From RI-153 sp041391225 (GTDB taxonomy: Bacteria > Chloroflexota > Anaerolineae > Caldilineales > Caldilineaceae), in NCBI GenBank assembly GCA_041391225.1, contig JAWKOL010000019.1, forward strand, positions 1 to 64,000: a stretch of 64,000 bases of DNA, written 5' to 3'. Both the position numbers and the translations under genes were made by a program. Positions 25,871-35,985 of this stretch are shown piece by piece (the stretch's first letter is position 1; every line of letters begins with the position of its first letter). Under the pieces are notes generated by a model. The model was not told the origin of the DNA. It saw only the letters and a list, made by a program, of their open reading frames with translations, and did no database searches.

Positions 25871-27022
25871 ATGTCTCGAAGAAATGCACAGTCGCAATTC
25901 GTGGATAATTTCGCGCAGATCAAAGTGATTGGTGTCGGCGGCGCCGGTCAGAATGCCGTCAATCGCATGATCGAAGCAGGCATCCAGGGGGTGGAGTTCA
26001 TTTCTGTGAACACCGACTCCCAGGCGTTGATGCTGTCGAATGCACCGCAGCGGCTGCGTATCGGCGACAAGCTCACCCGAGGGCTTGGTTCCGGCGGCAA
26101 CCCCGAAGTTGGGCTACGCGCAGCAGAAGAGAGCCGCGAAGAGATCGAACAGGTCATCGACGGCGCGGACATGGTCTTTGTTACGGCCGGGATGGGCGGT
26201 GGCACTGGCTCCGGCGGTGCGCCGATCATTGCGGCAGTGGCCAAAGAAATGGGCGCGCTGACCATCGGCGTGGTGACCCGTCCCTTCACTTTTGAAGGTT
26301 CGCAGCGCCGACGTACAGCCGAAGGCGCGCTGGCCCGGCTACGCGAAAACGTAGACACGCTGATCACGATCCCCAATGATCGACTGCTGCAAATCCTCGA
26401 CAAGAAAGCGCCCATCAAACAGGCGTTCTCCGCCGCCGACGATGTACTGCGTCAGGGCATCCAGGGCATCAGCGAGTTGATCACCGTACCCGGCCTGATC
26501 AACCTCGACTTTGCCGACGTACGCTCGGTGATGATCGACGGCGGCGCCGCGCTGATGTCTATCGGTCGCGCCACAGGCGATAACCGCGCCGCCGACGCCG
26601 CCAAACAGGCGATCCACAGCGCCCTGCTCGACGTCTCCATCGAAGGTGCGCAGGGCATCCTTTTCAACGTCAAGGGTGGCGGCGATCTGAGTCTGTACGA
26701 GGTCAACGAAGCGGCAGAGCTGATCCGCGCCAATGCCCACCCCGAAGCCAACATCATCTTCGGCGCTGTCATCGACGAGGAGATGAAAGACGAACTGCAC
26801 ATCACCGTCATCGCCACCGGCTTCGACAAGTCGCGCACACAACAGGATACGGCGAATCAGTACAAGCGCCGGGCCAGTTCGTCACCGGTGGCGCCGCCAC
26901 CGATGCACGCCCCCGATCCGCAGCCCAAAGCGCCGCCCGTCGACTTCCCCGTGCGCTCGTTCAACCGCGACGATCTCGATATCCCCGCGTTCCTGCGTCG
27001 TCCGCGAGACAACGGCAAGTAG
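25871..27022 (+). CDS. ftsZ: Cell division GTPase FtsZ
   Basis: 383 residues. The ATG at 25871 lies about eight bases after AAGGAG. IKVIGVGGAGQNAVNRMI starts the GTPase domain. GMGGGTGSGGAPIIAAVAKE near residue 107 is the tubulin signature (with S for the usual T). VTRPFTFEGSQRRRTAEGAL and the T7 loop LINLDFADVRSVM follow. A Pro-rich linker (about residues 325-365) leads to DDLDIPAFLRRPRDNGK, whose core is the conserved tail that binds FtsA. It builds the cytokinetic ring. It is the last gene of the dcw cluster; a strong terminator follows within 20 nt of the stop. Confidence 0.97.
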   Translation: MSRRNAQSQFVDNFAQIKVIGVGGAGQNAVNRMIEAGIQGVEFISVNTDSQALMLSNAPQRLRIGDKLTRGLGSGGNPEVGLRAAEESREEIEQVIDGADMVFVTAGMGGGTGSGGAPIIAAVAKEMGALTIGVVTRPFTFEGSQRRRTAEGALARLRENVDTLITIPNDRLLQILDKKAPIKQAFSAADDVLRQGIQGISELITVPGLINLDFADVRSVMIDGGAALMSIGRATGDNRAADAAKQAIHSALLDVSIEGAQGILFNVKGGGDLSLYEVNEAAELIRANAHPEANIIFGAVIDEEMKDELHITVIATGFDKSRTQQDTANQYKRRASSSPVAPPPMHAPDPQPKAPPVDFPVRSFNRDDLDIPAFLRRPRDNGK

Positions 27023-27040
27023 CGCATAGTCCTGTCCTTG

Positions 27041-27075
27041 AGCCGGAGGGGAGTGATTCCTCTCCGGCTTTTTTT
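27041..27075 (+). terminator. Intrinsic terminator after ftsZ
   Basis: AGCCGGAGGGGA and TCCTCTCCGGCT form a 12-bp stem with one G-U pair, followed by seven T residues. It closes the dcw cluster. Confidence 0.95.
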
Positions 27076-27234
27076 GTGGACACGGATTGGAAAGTACACG
27101 GATCAAGACTATCGGATACACGAAATTCGTCACCCCTCGCAACACCCCCACAAAATACTATCCAGGACCGAAAATTGATACATTAAATTTTCGGAACATG
27201 CCCAAAGTTAGGCATAAAAAGCCGCCGTTTTTAC

Positions 27235-27263
27235 TTGCCAACCCGTCAGGCCCGTGTTATACT
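27235..27263 (+). promoter_or_regulatory. nrdR promoter
   Basis: TTGCCA, exactly 17 bases, TATACT, with TGT directly before the -10 (extended -10). The NrdR boxes begin about 14 nt after the -10. Confidence 0.85.
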
Positions 27264-27276
27264 GATGCTCCACTTG

Positions 27277-27323
27277 GCCCTACATGTAGTGCTCCACGAC
27301 CGACAGCACACTACATCTAGGGA
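27277..27323 (+). promoter_or_regulatory. Pair of NrdR boxes
   Basis: The 16-mers at 27277-27292 (core CTACATGTAG) and 27308-27323 (core CTACATCTAG) both resemble the known NrdR box ACACTATATATAGTGT. Their centres are 31 bp apart, the usual three helical turns. They lie just downstream of the nrdR -10 hexamer, where bound NrdR would block transcription. Confidence 0.8.
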
Positions 27324-27381
27324 CATCACATGCGAAATCTACACAGTCCGATACCGCACACAAATGGCGGTAGGAGTCTTT

Positions 27382-27839
27382 ATGCGTTGTCCCCACTGTG
27401 GGCACGAGGATCACAAAGTCGTTGACACGCGCGATGCCGGTGACGCTATCCGCCGTCGCCGCGAATGCCGCAACTGCGGGCAGCGGTTCACCAGCTACGA
27501 ACACGCCGCTCCCAGCCTGTTGGTGATCAAACGTGACGGTCGGCGCGAGCCGTTTGACCGCCAGAAGCTACTCTCAGGTATCCGCATTGCCGCGGTGAAA
27601 CGCCCGATCAGCAGCGACACCGTCGACGGCATCGTGCATCACGTCGAAGACCGATTGCACAGCATGGGTAGGCCGCGCCGAAGTGAAGAGCAGCGTCATC
27701 GGCAATCTGGTGCTCGACGAACTGGCCGGTATCGATCAGGTCGCCTACATCCGTTGCCAGCGTCTACCTCGACTTCAGCGACCTGGCCGAGATCCGCTCT
27801 GAGTTGGATCGGCTGATGGGGCGACAGGTGGTGACGTAA
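27382..27839 (+). CDS. nrdR: Transcriptional repressor NrdR (two frameshifts)
   Basis: The ATG at 27382 follows AGGAG by about six bases. MRCPHCGHEDHKVVDTRDAG and CRNCGQRFTSYEHA give the four-cysteine zinc ribbon. LLVIKRDGRREPFDRQKLLS begins the ATP-cone. The frame is lost near 27670 (should give RAEVKSSVIGNLVLDELAGI) and again near 27760 (should give RFASVYLDFSDLAEIRSEL), ending VVT at 27839. The reconstructed length is about 152 residues, normal for NrdR. The protein senses (d)ATP and represses ribonucleotide reductase genes; its own boxes are visible upstream and nrdJ follows. The frameshifts are likely sequence errors. Confidence 0.9.
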
Positions 27840-27897
27840 TGCGTAATTCGTAATCCGTAATTGGTTGGCTTGATCCTCTGAGTTACGTATTACGCCT
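27836..27897. repeat. Facing ATTACGC-type words after nrdR
   Basis: GTAATGCGTAATTCGTAATC words (27836 on) face GTTACGTATTACGCC (to about 27897). The nrdR stop TAA is its first word. The remaining spacer to nrdJ (27898-28146) carries the nrdJ promoter and LexA box. Confidence 0.55.
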
Positions 27898-28019
27898 TGC
27901 GCAGTATCTTCCTTGCTTCGGGTCTTGTTTCTAGCCGCACAATCCCGCATCGATCACCGTAGGATCGAAGTTGACGAGTCTCTCGCCGGCCTTCGCGACC
28001 GGTGTCTGTTGAATTTGTG

Positions 28020-28047
28020 TTTGCGCGCAGAACAAAAGTTCTACAAT
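28020..28047 (+). promoter_or_regulatory. nrdJ promoter with LexA (GAAC-N4-GTTC) box
   Basis: AGAACAAAAGTTCT, a perfect palindrome containing GAAC-AAAA-GTTC at 28030-28041, directly abuts the -10 hexamer TACAAT (28042-28047). TTTGCG at 28020-28025 is a weak -35 at 16 bases. The recA promoter at 54029 has the identical layout. GAAC-N4-GTTC is the LexA/DinR site of Gram-positive-type bacteria. Confidence 0.7.
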
Positions 28048-28146
28048 CTTGGTTAATTGCCACTGCAACTACCTGCGCGTTCTCTATATTTGGGCGTTAC
28101 GCGCGCCATTTCTCATTCTCCGCTTCACACGTGTCAAAGGAAACAG

Positions 28147-30730
28147 ATGACCGACAGATCGACGAAAGTCAAGGGGGCGGCGTCACCCGCTCCCCAATGC
28201 CCTGCCCATGGAGGTTGTCAAAGGCGAAAAAGTCCACGTTACGCCGCCCGACTACGTCAACGATGACACCATCCAGTTGAGCGATAATGCCAAGAAGGTG
28301 CTGGAACGCCGCTACCTGCGCCGCGACATCGACGGCGAGGTCCTCGAAACCATCGCGGGGATGTTCTACCGTGTGGCCGGCCACGTGGCCGGCGGTGGAG
28401 GCAGAGCACGGCGGCGATGCCGATGCCACCACGCAGATGTTCTACGATCTGCTCACGGAACTACGCTTCTTCCCCAACAGCCCCACCTTCACCGGCGCGG
28501 GGACTCCGTTGGGGCAGCTGGCGGCCTGCTTCGTCCTCCCCATCGAAGATGACATGGGCCGCGAAGGCGACGGCATCTTCAGCACACTACGTGTCGCCGC
28601 ATTGATCCAGCAGACCGGCGGCGGCAACGGCTTCTCATTCAGCCGCCTGCGCCCCAAGGGCGACGTCGTCCACACTTCGTCGGGGCGGGCCACGGGGCCG
28701 GTTGGCTTCCTGCGGGTCTACGATCAGGCGTTTGGGGAGATTGCGCAAGGCGGTACACGTAGGGGCGCCAATATGGCGGTCCTGCGCGTGGACCATCCCG
28801 ACATCGAAGCGTTCATCGAGAGCAAGGCCGAAGAAGGAACCATCGCTAACTTCAACATCTCCGTGGCCATCACTGATGAATTCATGGCCGCGGTCAAGGC
28901 CGATGCCGACTTCAGCTGCGCAACCCACGCGACGGCAAGGTGTGGAAGACGGTGCGAACGCTCCTCTTCGACAAGATCATCAAGTAACCCACCACAACGG
29001 CGAACCAGGCGCACTCTTCATCGACGCAGCGAATCGTGCAACCCGGTGCCGCATTTGTATCAGTTTGGAAGCAACCAATCCGTGTGGTGAACAATGGCGG
29101 TCCGTGCGAGGCTGCTGCCTTGGCTCGATCCCAACCTGGGCGTCCACGTGACGACGAACGCCCGGCGAAGACTGTCCTCGATTGGGAGGCGCTGCGTGAG
29201 ACGGTGCGCGAGAGCACGCACTTCCTCGATAACGTGGTGAGCGCCAATGCGTATGTCCCCGCGGTGCCGGAAGTGGCGGAAGCCGCCTACCGCGCCCGTC
29301 GCATCGGCCTGGGCATCATGGGCCTGGGCGATCTGATGTACAAAGTCGGCATTCGCTACGGCAGCGAGGAAGGGCAGGAATTCGCGGCGCAGGTGATGGA
29401 ATTTGTGCGCTTCCACTGTATGCAGCAGAGCATCGACCTGGCCGAGGAACGCGGCGCCTTCCTGGCCTACGAGGGCAGTATCTACGACGACAAGCAACCC
29501 GGCGGCATGAAATGGCAGACGCCGAAGCCGATCTTCGACTACACCCGCGACTGGGGACGCCCCAGCTTCGACTGGCGCGAAATCGTTGATGGCATCAAGG
29601 CGCACGGCATCCGCAACGCCGCGCAGACCACGGTTGCGCCCACCGGCACCATCGCCACCGTCAGTGGTTGCGAAGGCTACGGCTGTGAACCCGTCTTCGC
29701 GCTGGGTTACATCCGTCACTTCAAAGACGGCGACAACAACGTGGAACTGGCCTACACCAGCCCGCTCTTCGAAGAAGCGCTCAACCAGACCGATCTGAGC
29801 GAAGGGCGTAAGCAGGAGATCAAGCAATTCGTCGCCACCTACGGCTCGTGCCAGAATCTGGACGAACTGCCCGATCACCTGCGTCACACCTTCGTCGTGA
29901 GCAGCGACATCAGCGCCGAAGAACATGTGCGTATGCAGGCCGCGATTCAGGCGTTTGTTGACAACAGTATTTCGAAGACCTGTAACTTCCCCGAAGGCGC
30001 CACCGAAGAGGATGTGGCCCAAGCCTACATCCTGGCCTGGGATCTGGGCTGCAAGGGCTTGACGGTCTACGTCACCGGTAGCCGCCAGGAAGTGGTGCTG
30101 GAGACGAAGGCAACCAAGGCCAAGAAGGAAGAGGGCAGCGAACCTGCCGTCAATGGCGTTGTCCACGAGAACGGACACCACCCCGAAACAAACGGGACGG
30201 CCCCAGCCGGCGCCTACTTCACCAAGCGGCCACGGCCCAAGCTGTTGCAGGGCAACACCTACCGCAAAGAAACGCCGGTAGGCCGCGCCTACATCACCGT
30301 CAACAGCGACGAGGAAAAGGAACCGTTCGAGGTCTTCCTCAATATGGGCAAGGCGGGCAGCGACATCAGCGCCATCAGCGAGGCGATTGGTCGGCTGATC
30401 AGCCTGACGCTGCGCATGCCTGCGTCCTTGCCGCCGACGGAGCGCCTGCGCTGGGTGATGGACGAGCTGGCCGGTATCGGCGGTGGTCGCGCCCTGGGAT
30501 TCGGCGCCAACCGTGTACGCAGCCTGCCCGACGGCATCGCCCAGGTGCTGGCCGAGCACCTCAGCGAACTGCCCGATCACCTCAACGAGAGCGAACCCAG
30601 CGGCGAGCAACTGGCCCTGCCCTTGGCCGACCGCCCCATCGGCGACATCTGCCCCGACTGCGGCGAAGCGGCGTTCTTGAATGTGGAAGGGTGCCGGAAG
30701 TGTGCGATCTGTGGGTATAGCGAGTGTTAG
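28147..30730 (+). CDS. nrdJ: Class II (B12-dependent) ribonucleotide reductase (several frameshifts)
   Basis: The ATG at 28147 follows AAGGA by six bases. The frame shifts near the C-run at 28192, then MEVVKGEKVHVTPPDYV and LERRYLRRDIDGEVLET read on. Further shifts fall near 28390 and between 28910 and 29150. Intact blocks: FFPNSPTFTGAGTPLGQLAA, QQTGGGNGFSFSRLRPKGD, GLGIMGLGDLMYKVGI, APTGTIATVSGCEGYGCEP and SISKTCNFPEGATEEDVAQA. The C-terminus has a DUF-type domain and a cysteine-rich end (ICPDCGEAAFLNVEGCRKCA). Reconstructed length about 860 residues. It makes deoxyribonucleotides using adenosylcobalamin and needs no oxygen. It is likely controlled by NrdR through the upstream operon and by LexA at its own promoter. 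Confidence 0.93.
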
Positions 30731-30868
30731 GGATTAGCGACTGGGGACTTGGGATTGGGGATTGGGGACAGGGGATCGCATGGCGGTGATTCTCGCTTCT
30801 TGGCGAATTGGTCTTGAGACAGTCTCCTAATCTCTCAATCGCCTAATCCATCCCTCAATCTCATCTCA
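30731..30868. repeat. Mixed word-repeat arms after nrdJ
   Basis: GGGATTGGGGATTGGGGAC heptamers (30731-30780) are followed by CTCCTAATCTCTCAATCGCC octamers (30825-30866). The two arms come from two different word families and pair only partly. Confidence 0.5.
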
Positions 30869-30873
30869 AACAG

Positions 30874-30914
30874 AAAACGCCGTCCGAACTCAGTGTCTCG
30901 GACGGCGTTTTTTC
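30874..30914 (+). terminator. Intrinsic terminator after nrdJ
   Basis: AACGCCGTCCGA and TCGGACGGCGTT form a perfect 12-bp stem (extended by A-T pairs) with a 10-nt loop and a run of six T. It may act in both directions. Confidence 0.95.
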
Positions 30915-30978
30915 TTTAGTTTTCGGCTTGGGCGTCATTGCCGCATGGCTCCTTTACCTTGAGATTCGGTTGTCGGCG

Positions 30979-31184
30979 CTATGCACGGCTGGAACGGGCA
31001 GTGGCCTGCCAATCGCGCTGGTGCTTGATCTGGTGACCCGGGCTGATCGGCATATCTCGCCGATCTGCACGGCCAGGCGGTCGGTAAGGCCGACGCCGGT
31101 CTCGGTGTGATTGCGGGCGGCGCGGCGCGCTGCTTCCGCTTCTTGCAGCCGTTCGTTGTACGAATCACGACTCAATCGAACCAT
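30979..31184 (-). CDS. Small hypothetical protein (probable one-base frameshift)
   Basis: From the ATG at 31184 the frame reads MVRLSRDSYNERLQEAEAAR, then RNHTETGVGLTDRLAVQIGE. A one-base shift after this gives MPISPGHQIKHQRD and a stop at 30979, about 68 residues; without the shift the frame runs to 30954. The N-terminal half is a charged amphipathic helix, and no membrane segment or known domain is seen. The composition looks coding rather than random, but there is no strong ribosome site. I do not recognise the family. Its neighbours on this strand are two other small genes upstream. Confidence 0.4.
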
Positions 31185-31541
31185 AAAGCATCATGGGGGA
31201 ACATACGTACTTCCTTCCTACAAACAGAATTGAACGGTTCAGTTTCGCAAATCGTTTGTACATAAATCCTCTGCGAAACCGGTTGCACAAATCGTACAAC
31301 AACGACTATTGTACTCTCGGCGCACGATTGCTGCGTCTGTGAAAAGTTACCATTTTGTGAATTTATGAACAACAGTACTTTGTGGGAAGATTTCTCCACC
31401 GAATGTTGTAGGAAGTGCACAAAACGTGGTGCGTGGTATGTGCGAAAAAACGGGGAACGTGCGTCGATTGGTGGGGGAAGTATGCCCCAAGAAAGAGATC
31501 CTCAGACTTTAAGCCAGGAGATCGAGCCGTTCGTCTATCAC
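31185..31541. other. AT-richer spacer without a clear gene
   Basis: No supported gene. GTTTCGCA (31242-31249) and TGCGAAAC (31272-31279) form an inverted repeat with a 22-nt spacer that could be an operator for the small minus-strand gene ending its leader here. CAAACG/CGTTTG and GTAC words add weak symmetry. The base composition is clearly lower in GC than the neighbours. Confidence 0.3.
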
Positions 31542-31827
31542 TCACGCAGCTTGGCGCTGACCGATTTCTGCGCAGCCAGGGCTTCAGCGGAGGATACCTT
31601 TCAACACCGGATCCAAAATGCACTGTGACAGCTTCAGGCGCGTCAATTTTGACATCTTGGTAGGACACAGCCTCAAATCGGTTGACATCGTAAAGATAGT
31701 CTTCCCCTTCGTTGTCGATGATGCGTAGTGATGCGGCATCGCTTTCGCCCGGCAATGCTTTATAAATCGCACCCAGCGTCAGGCTTGCCTCGTAACCGCG
31801 GTTGTTGATACAGCGAACGTAAGTCAT
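31542..31827 (-). CDS. Small hypothetical protein (probable frameshift near the end)
   Basis: From the ATG at 31827 (GAGGT about 12 bases upstream) the frame gives MTYVRCINNRGYEASLTLGA, IYKALPGESDAASLRIIDNE and GEDYLYDVNRFEAVSY. These look like a compact beta-barrel, SH3-like small protein, with Tyr/Asn-rich turns. After DAPEAVTVHF a one-base shift leads to AEALAAQKSVSAKLRE and a stop at 31542, about 95 residues; unshifted, the frame runs to 31363 with low-quality sequence. It starts 19 nt after the stop of the next small reading frame, as in an operon. Family not recognised. Confidence 0.5.
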
Positions 31828-31845
31828 AGTTTTGTTGTCACCTCT

Positions 31846-32040
31846 TCAACGAGCGTTTCGCTTCGTCACGACGCCAATGCCGTGCGCTTCAAACCAATGC
31901 AACTCTGCAAAGTGTACTTCACCAGACGTTACAACTCGAATCCACGCTCTGCCTTTCAACTGCGCCCACCGCGCCCGTCCCGCGCCTAGGTACGATTCAG
32001 GTACGCCCTGATACGAACGCCGGTACCCTACGCTATAGTT
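31846..32040 (-). CDS. Small protein fragment lacking a start codon
   Basis: An open frame of 65 codons ends at 31846: YRRSYQGVPESYLGAGRARW, AQLKGRAWIRVVTSGEVHFA, ELHWFEAHGIGVVTKRNAR. It looks coding, with a regular beta pattern and a basic C-terminus. There is no ATG, GTG or TTG near its beginning, and the frame is closed upstream by TGA at 32041-32043, so the 5' end is either truncated or frameshifted. Its stop is 19 nt from the start of the small gene at 31827, suggesting a former two-gene unit. No function can be given. Confidence 0.4.
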   Translation of the reverse strand, partial: NYSVGYRRSYQGVPESYLGAGRARWAQLKGRAWIRVVTSGEVHFAELHWFEAHGIGVVTKRNAR

Positions 32041-32146
32041 TCAATGTCTGTAATTTCACTCAGCAATTCAAAATCTTGTGGTCAGGCAACACGATTCACG
32101 CTATGGTCCGCTATAGCGCTTTGATACACATGTGATGTGAACAATT

Positions 32147-34135
<1,989 letters not shown>

Positions 34136-34267
34136 GCGCAAGCTCCGGGTGAAAGGCAAAGTGCAAAAGGCAAAGCGCAAAAGTGGCGGAGAGTAACTGG
34201 TTACGCAACTCGCAATCCGCAACTCGCTCCTCTGCCTCCTAAAAATCCCGAAATCCGTGTCCCTCTC

Positions 34268-35089
34268 TCACCGCGTCTTGCGGGCGAGGAAGATGAGATG
34301 CTCAGACGCGTCGTCGTAGGGGTTGCCGTCGAAGTCGCCGTAGACGGCGTCGACGGTGAAGCCAGCCATTTGCAGAAGGAGACGTCCTTCGCTGGGCCAC
34401 AGGAAGCGCAGCGTGAAGGGGATGGCGTGCTTGTGGACACGACCGTCGGGGAAGATCTCTTCGTAGAGGAAGAGGGTTTCCTGGCGCTGATTGGCCACGT
34501 CGACGTGACGCACGCTCCACTTGAAGACCTGCGCGCCGCTGTCTTCGTCGAGCCATTGATCGGCCAGCTCTTGCACACCAGCCACTTCGCTAAGACGAAC
34601 GATGTCGGGGCTGAAGAGATCGACCAACAGCAGACCGTCGGGGCGCAGGTGACGCTGGGCGTTGATGAGGACGGCCAGTTGATCGTCCTGGGTGGGCAGG
34701 TGCATGAGCGTGTTGCTCACGCAGTAGGCGAAGTCGAAGGGTGCGGCGTCGAGGCGAAAGGTGCGCAGATCGTCTTCCACCAGGGTGACGTGACCGCTGA
34801 GGTGGGTGGCTTGCGTCTTCTGACGGGCGATGTCGAGCAGGGCGGCGCTGCGATCCACGCCGGTGACGAGGTGACCGGCGGCGGCCAGGGGCAACAGGGC
34901 GCGTCCTGTGCCGCAGCCAAGTTCGAGGCAACGTTCGCCTGTCATGCGCGCCAGTTCCACGAGCATGGGCAGATCGTCTTCGTAGTTGCGATAGTCGGCG
35001 TCGTAGAAGGGCGCGAAGGCGTCGAAATCGACTTCTTCGGCTTCGGTTTCAGCTTCGATTTCGGCTTCGATTTCATCGTCCCAGTGCAT
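34268..35089 (-). CDS. Class I SAM-dependent methyltransferase
   Basis: 273 residues from the ATG at 35089 (MHWDDEIEAEIEAETEAEE), with AGGA about nine bases upstream; the longer frame to 35191 is less likely. The acidic N-terminal 20 residues come from a short direct repeat. FDAFAPFYDADYRNYEDDLP is followed by motif I CLELGCGTGRALLPLAAAGH, motif II VTGVDRSAALLDIAR and LRPDGLLLVDLFSP. This is the standard Rossmann-type methyltransferase fold (Methyltransf_25 type), cytosolic, substrate unknown. Its downstream end shares a spacer of AAAGGCAAAG words with the amylosucrase. It is divergent from greA. Confidence 0.85.
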   Translation of the reverse strand: MHWDDEIEAEIEAETEAEEVDFDAFAPFYDADYRNYEDDLPMLVELARMTGERCLELGCGTGRALLPLAAAGHLVTGVDRSAALLDIARQKTQATHLSGHVTLVEDDLRTFRLDAAPFDFAYCVSNTLMHLPTQDDQLAVLINAQRHLRPDGLLLVDLFSPDIVRLSEVAGVQELADQWLDEDSGAQVFKWSVRHVDVANQRQETLFLYEEIFPDGRVHKHAIPFTLRFLWPSEGRLLLQMAGFTVDAVYGDFDGNPYDDASEHLIFLARKTR

Positions 35090-35243
35090 GGTCGTGTCCT
35101 GGTGGTGGGCGGTGGGCGACAAGGGCGCCGGCACGCGAGATATTGTGTTGACTCTATCAAAAGGTGTGTCTTTTGCCAACACCGGCGACATTCAGTGTGC
35201 AAAAATGGGGTGTATTGAAGCAGTGACCAGCCTTGATCGGTGC

Positions 35244-35272
35244 TTTACAATCTGGAACAGGTGGGCTATACT
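35244..35272 (+). promoter_or_regulatory. greA promoter
   Basis: TTTACA (35244-35249), exactly 17 bases, TATACT (35267-35272). It gives a leader of about 155 nt before the greA ATG. Confidence 0.85.
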
Positions 35273-35282
35273 ATAGTCTTGT

Positions 35283-35430
35283 AAGCGCCGACCGGAGTCC
35301 ATCTCAGGTCGGCACTACTATTGATTGCGCCGCCTGTGTCGTCGCCGGGCGGTCTTTTCATTGACGACACGTAGATCATGCAAGATTTGAGGGATCTCCG
35401 CGCAGGGCGGAGATCAGAGGTGTAAAAAGG
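35283..35430 (+). promoter_or_regulatory. Structured greA leader
   Basis: Three successive inverted repeats: GCCGACC with GGTCGGC (35283-35316), GCCGCC with GGGCGG (35329-35353) and GATCTCCGC with GCGGAGATC (about 35393-35415), the last just before the ribosome site AAAAAGGACC. No T-run follows, so control of translation rather than termination is more likely. Confidence 0.5.
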
Positions 35431-35434
35431 ACCT

Positions 35435-35908
35435 ATGAGCAACAACACCGTCAACATGACCCAAGAAGGGTACGAAAAGCTGGAAAGCGAACTCGACTAT
35501 CTGGTAAACGTGCGCCGTAAGGAAGTTGCAAACCAGATCGCCGAGGCCAAGGCCGAAGGTGACATCAGCGAGAACGCAGGCTACGACGAAGCCAAGAATG
35601 CCCAGGCCTTCCTCGAAGGACGTATCCGCGAGTTGGAAAACCGTATCCGCAACGCTCAGATCATCGAGGACGCCGATTCGCCCGCCAATGTGGTGGCGCT
35701 GGGGCGTTCTGTGGTGGTGCAAGAAGTGGGCGAAGACTTCAAGGAAAATTACACCATCGTCGGTTCGGTGGAAGTGGATCCCAAGAACGGGCGCATTTCC
35801 AACGAAAGTCCCATGGGCAAAGCGCTGCTGGGCAAAAAGGTCGGCGACAAGGTGACGGTTAAGACGCCTAACGGCGAGATGCAATTTAAGATCCTCAAGG
35901 TTGAATAA
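35435..35908 (+). CDS. greA: Transcript cleavage factor GreA
   Basis: 157 residues. MTQEGYEKLESELDYLVNVR begins the N-terminal coiled coil, and IAEAKAEGDISENAGYDEAK contains the two acidic tip residues (D and E of the GDISENA-Y-DEAK loop) that reach into the RNA polymerase channel. The C-terminal FKBP-like domain ends NGRISNESPMGKALLGKKVG and MQFKILKVE. GreA rescues backtracked polymerase by stimulating RNA cleavage. It is preceded by a good promoter and a three-hairpin leader and followed 77 nt later by lysS, with a 12-bp inverted repeat between them. Confidence 0.97.
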   Translation: MSNNTVNMTQEGYEKLESELDYLVNVRRKEVANQIAEAKAEGDISENAGYDEAKNAQAFLEGRIRELENRIRNAQIIEDADSPANVVALGRSVVVQEVGEDFKENYTIVGSVEVDPKNGRISNESPMGKALLGKKVGDKVTVKTPNGEMQFKILKVE

Positions 35909-35916
35909 CAGTAGAT

Positions 35917-35964
35917 CGCTGTCGAACGCACCTGGCGTGCGCAACGCCTCCTCGTTCGACAGCG
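35917..35964. repeat. 12-bp inverted repeat between greA and lysS
   Basis: CGCTGTCGAACG (35917-35928) and CGTTCGACAGCG (35953-35964) are perfect complements with a 24-nt loop. There is no T-run, so it may be a processing or attenuating hairpin rather than a terminator. Confidence 0.7.
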
Positions 35965-35985
35965 CATGCCAGGAGCATTGCCAAC

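Noticed and set aside
28059..28065. GCCACTG motif suggesting a cobalamin riboswitch before nrdJ
   Set aside because: The other B12-element blocks (GGGAA..., the CCCCGC/ACTGT segment) are absent, so this 7-mer is probably chance.
29060..30610. 516-codon minus-strand ORF inside nrdJ
   Set aside because: It mirrors the codon pattern of nrdJ on the other strand and has no recognisable protein features; a shadow of high-GC coding sequence.
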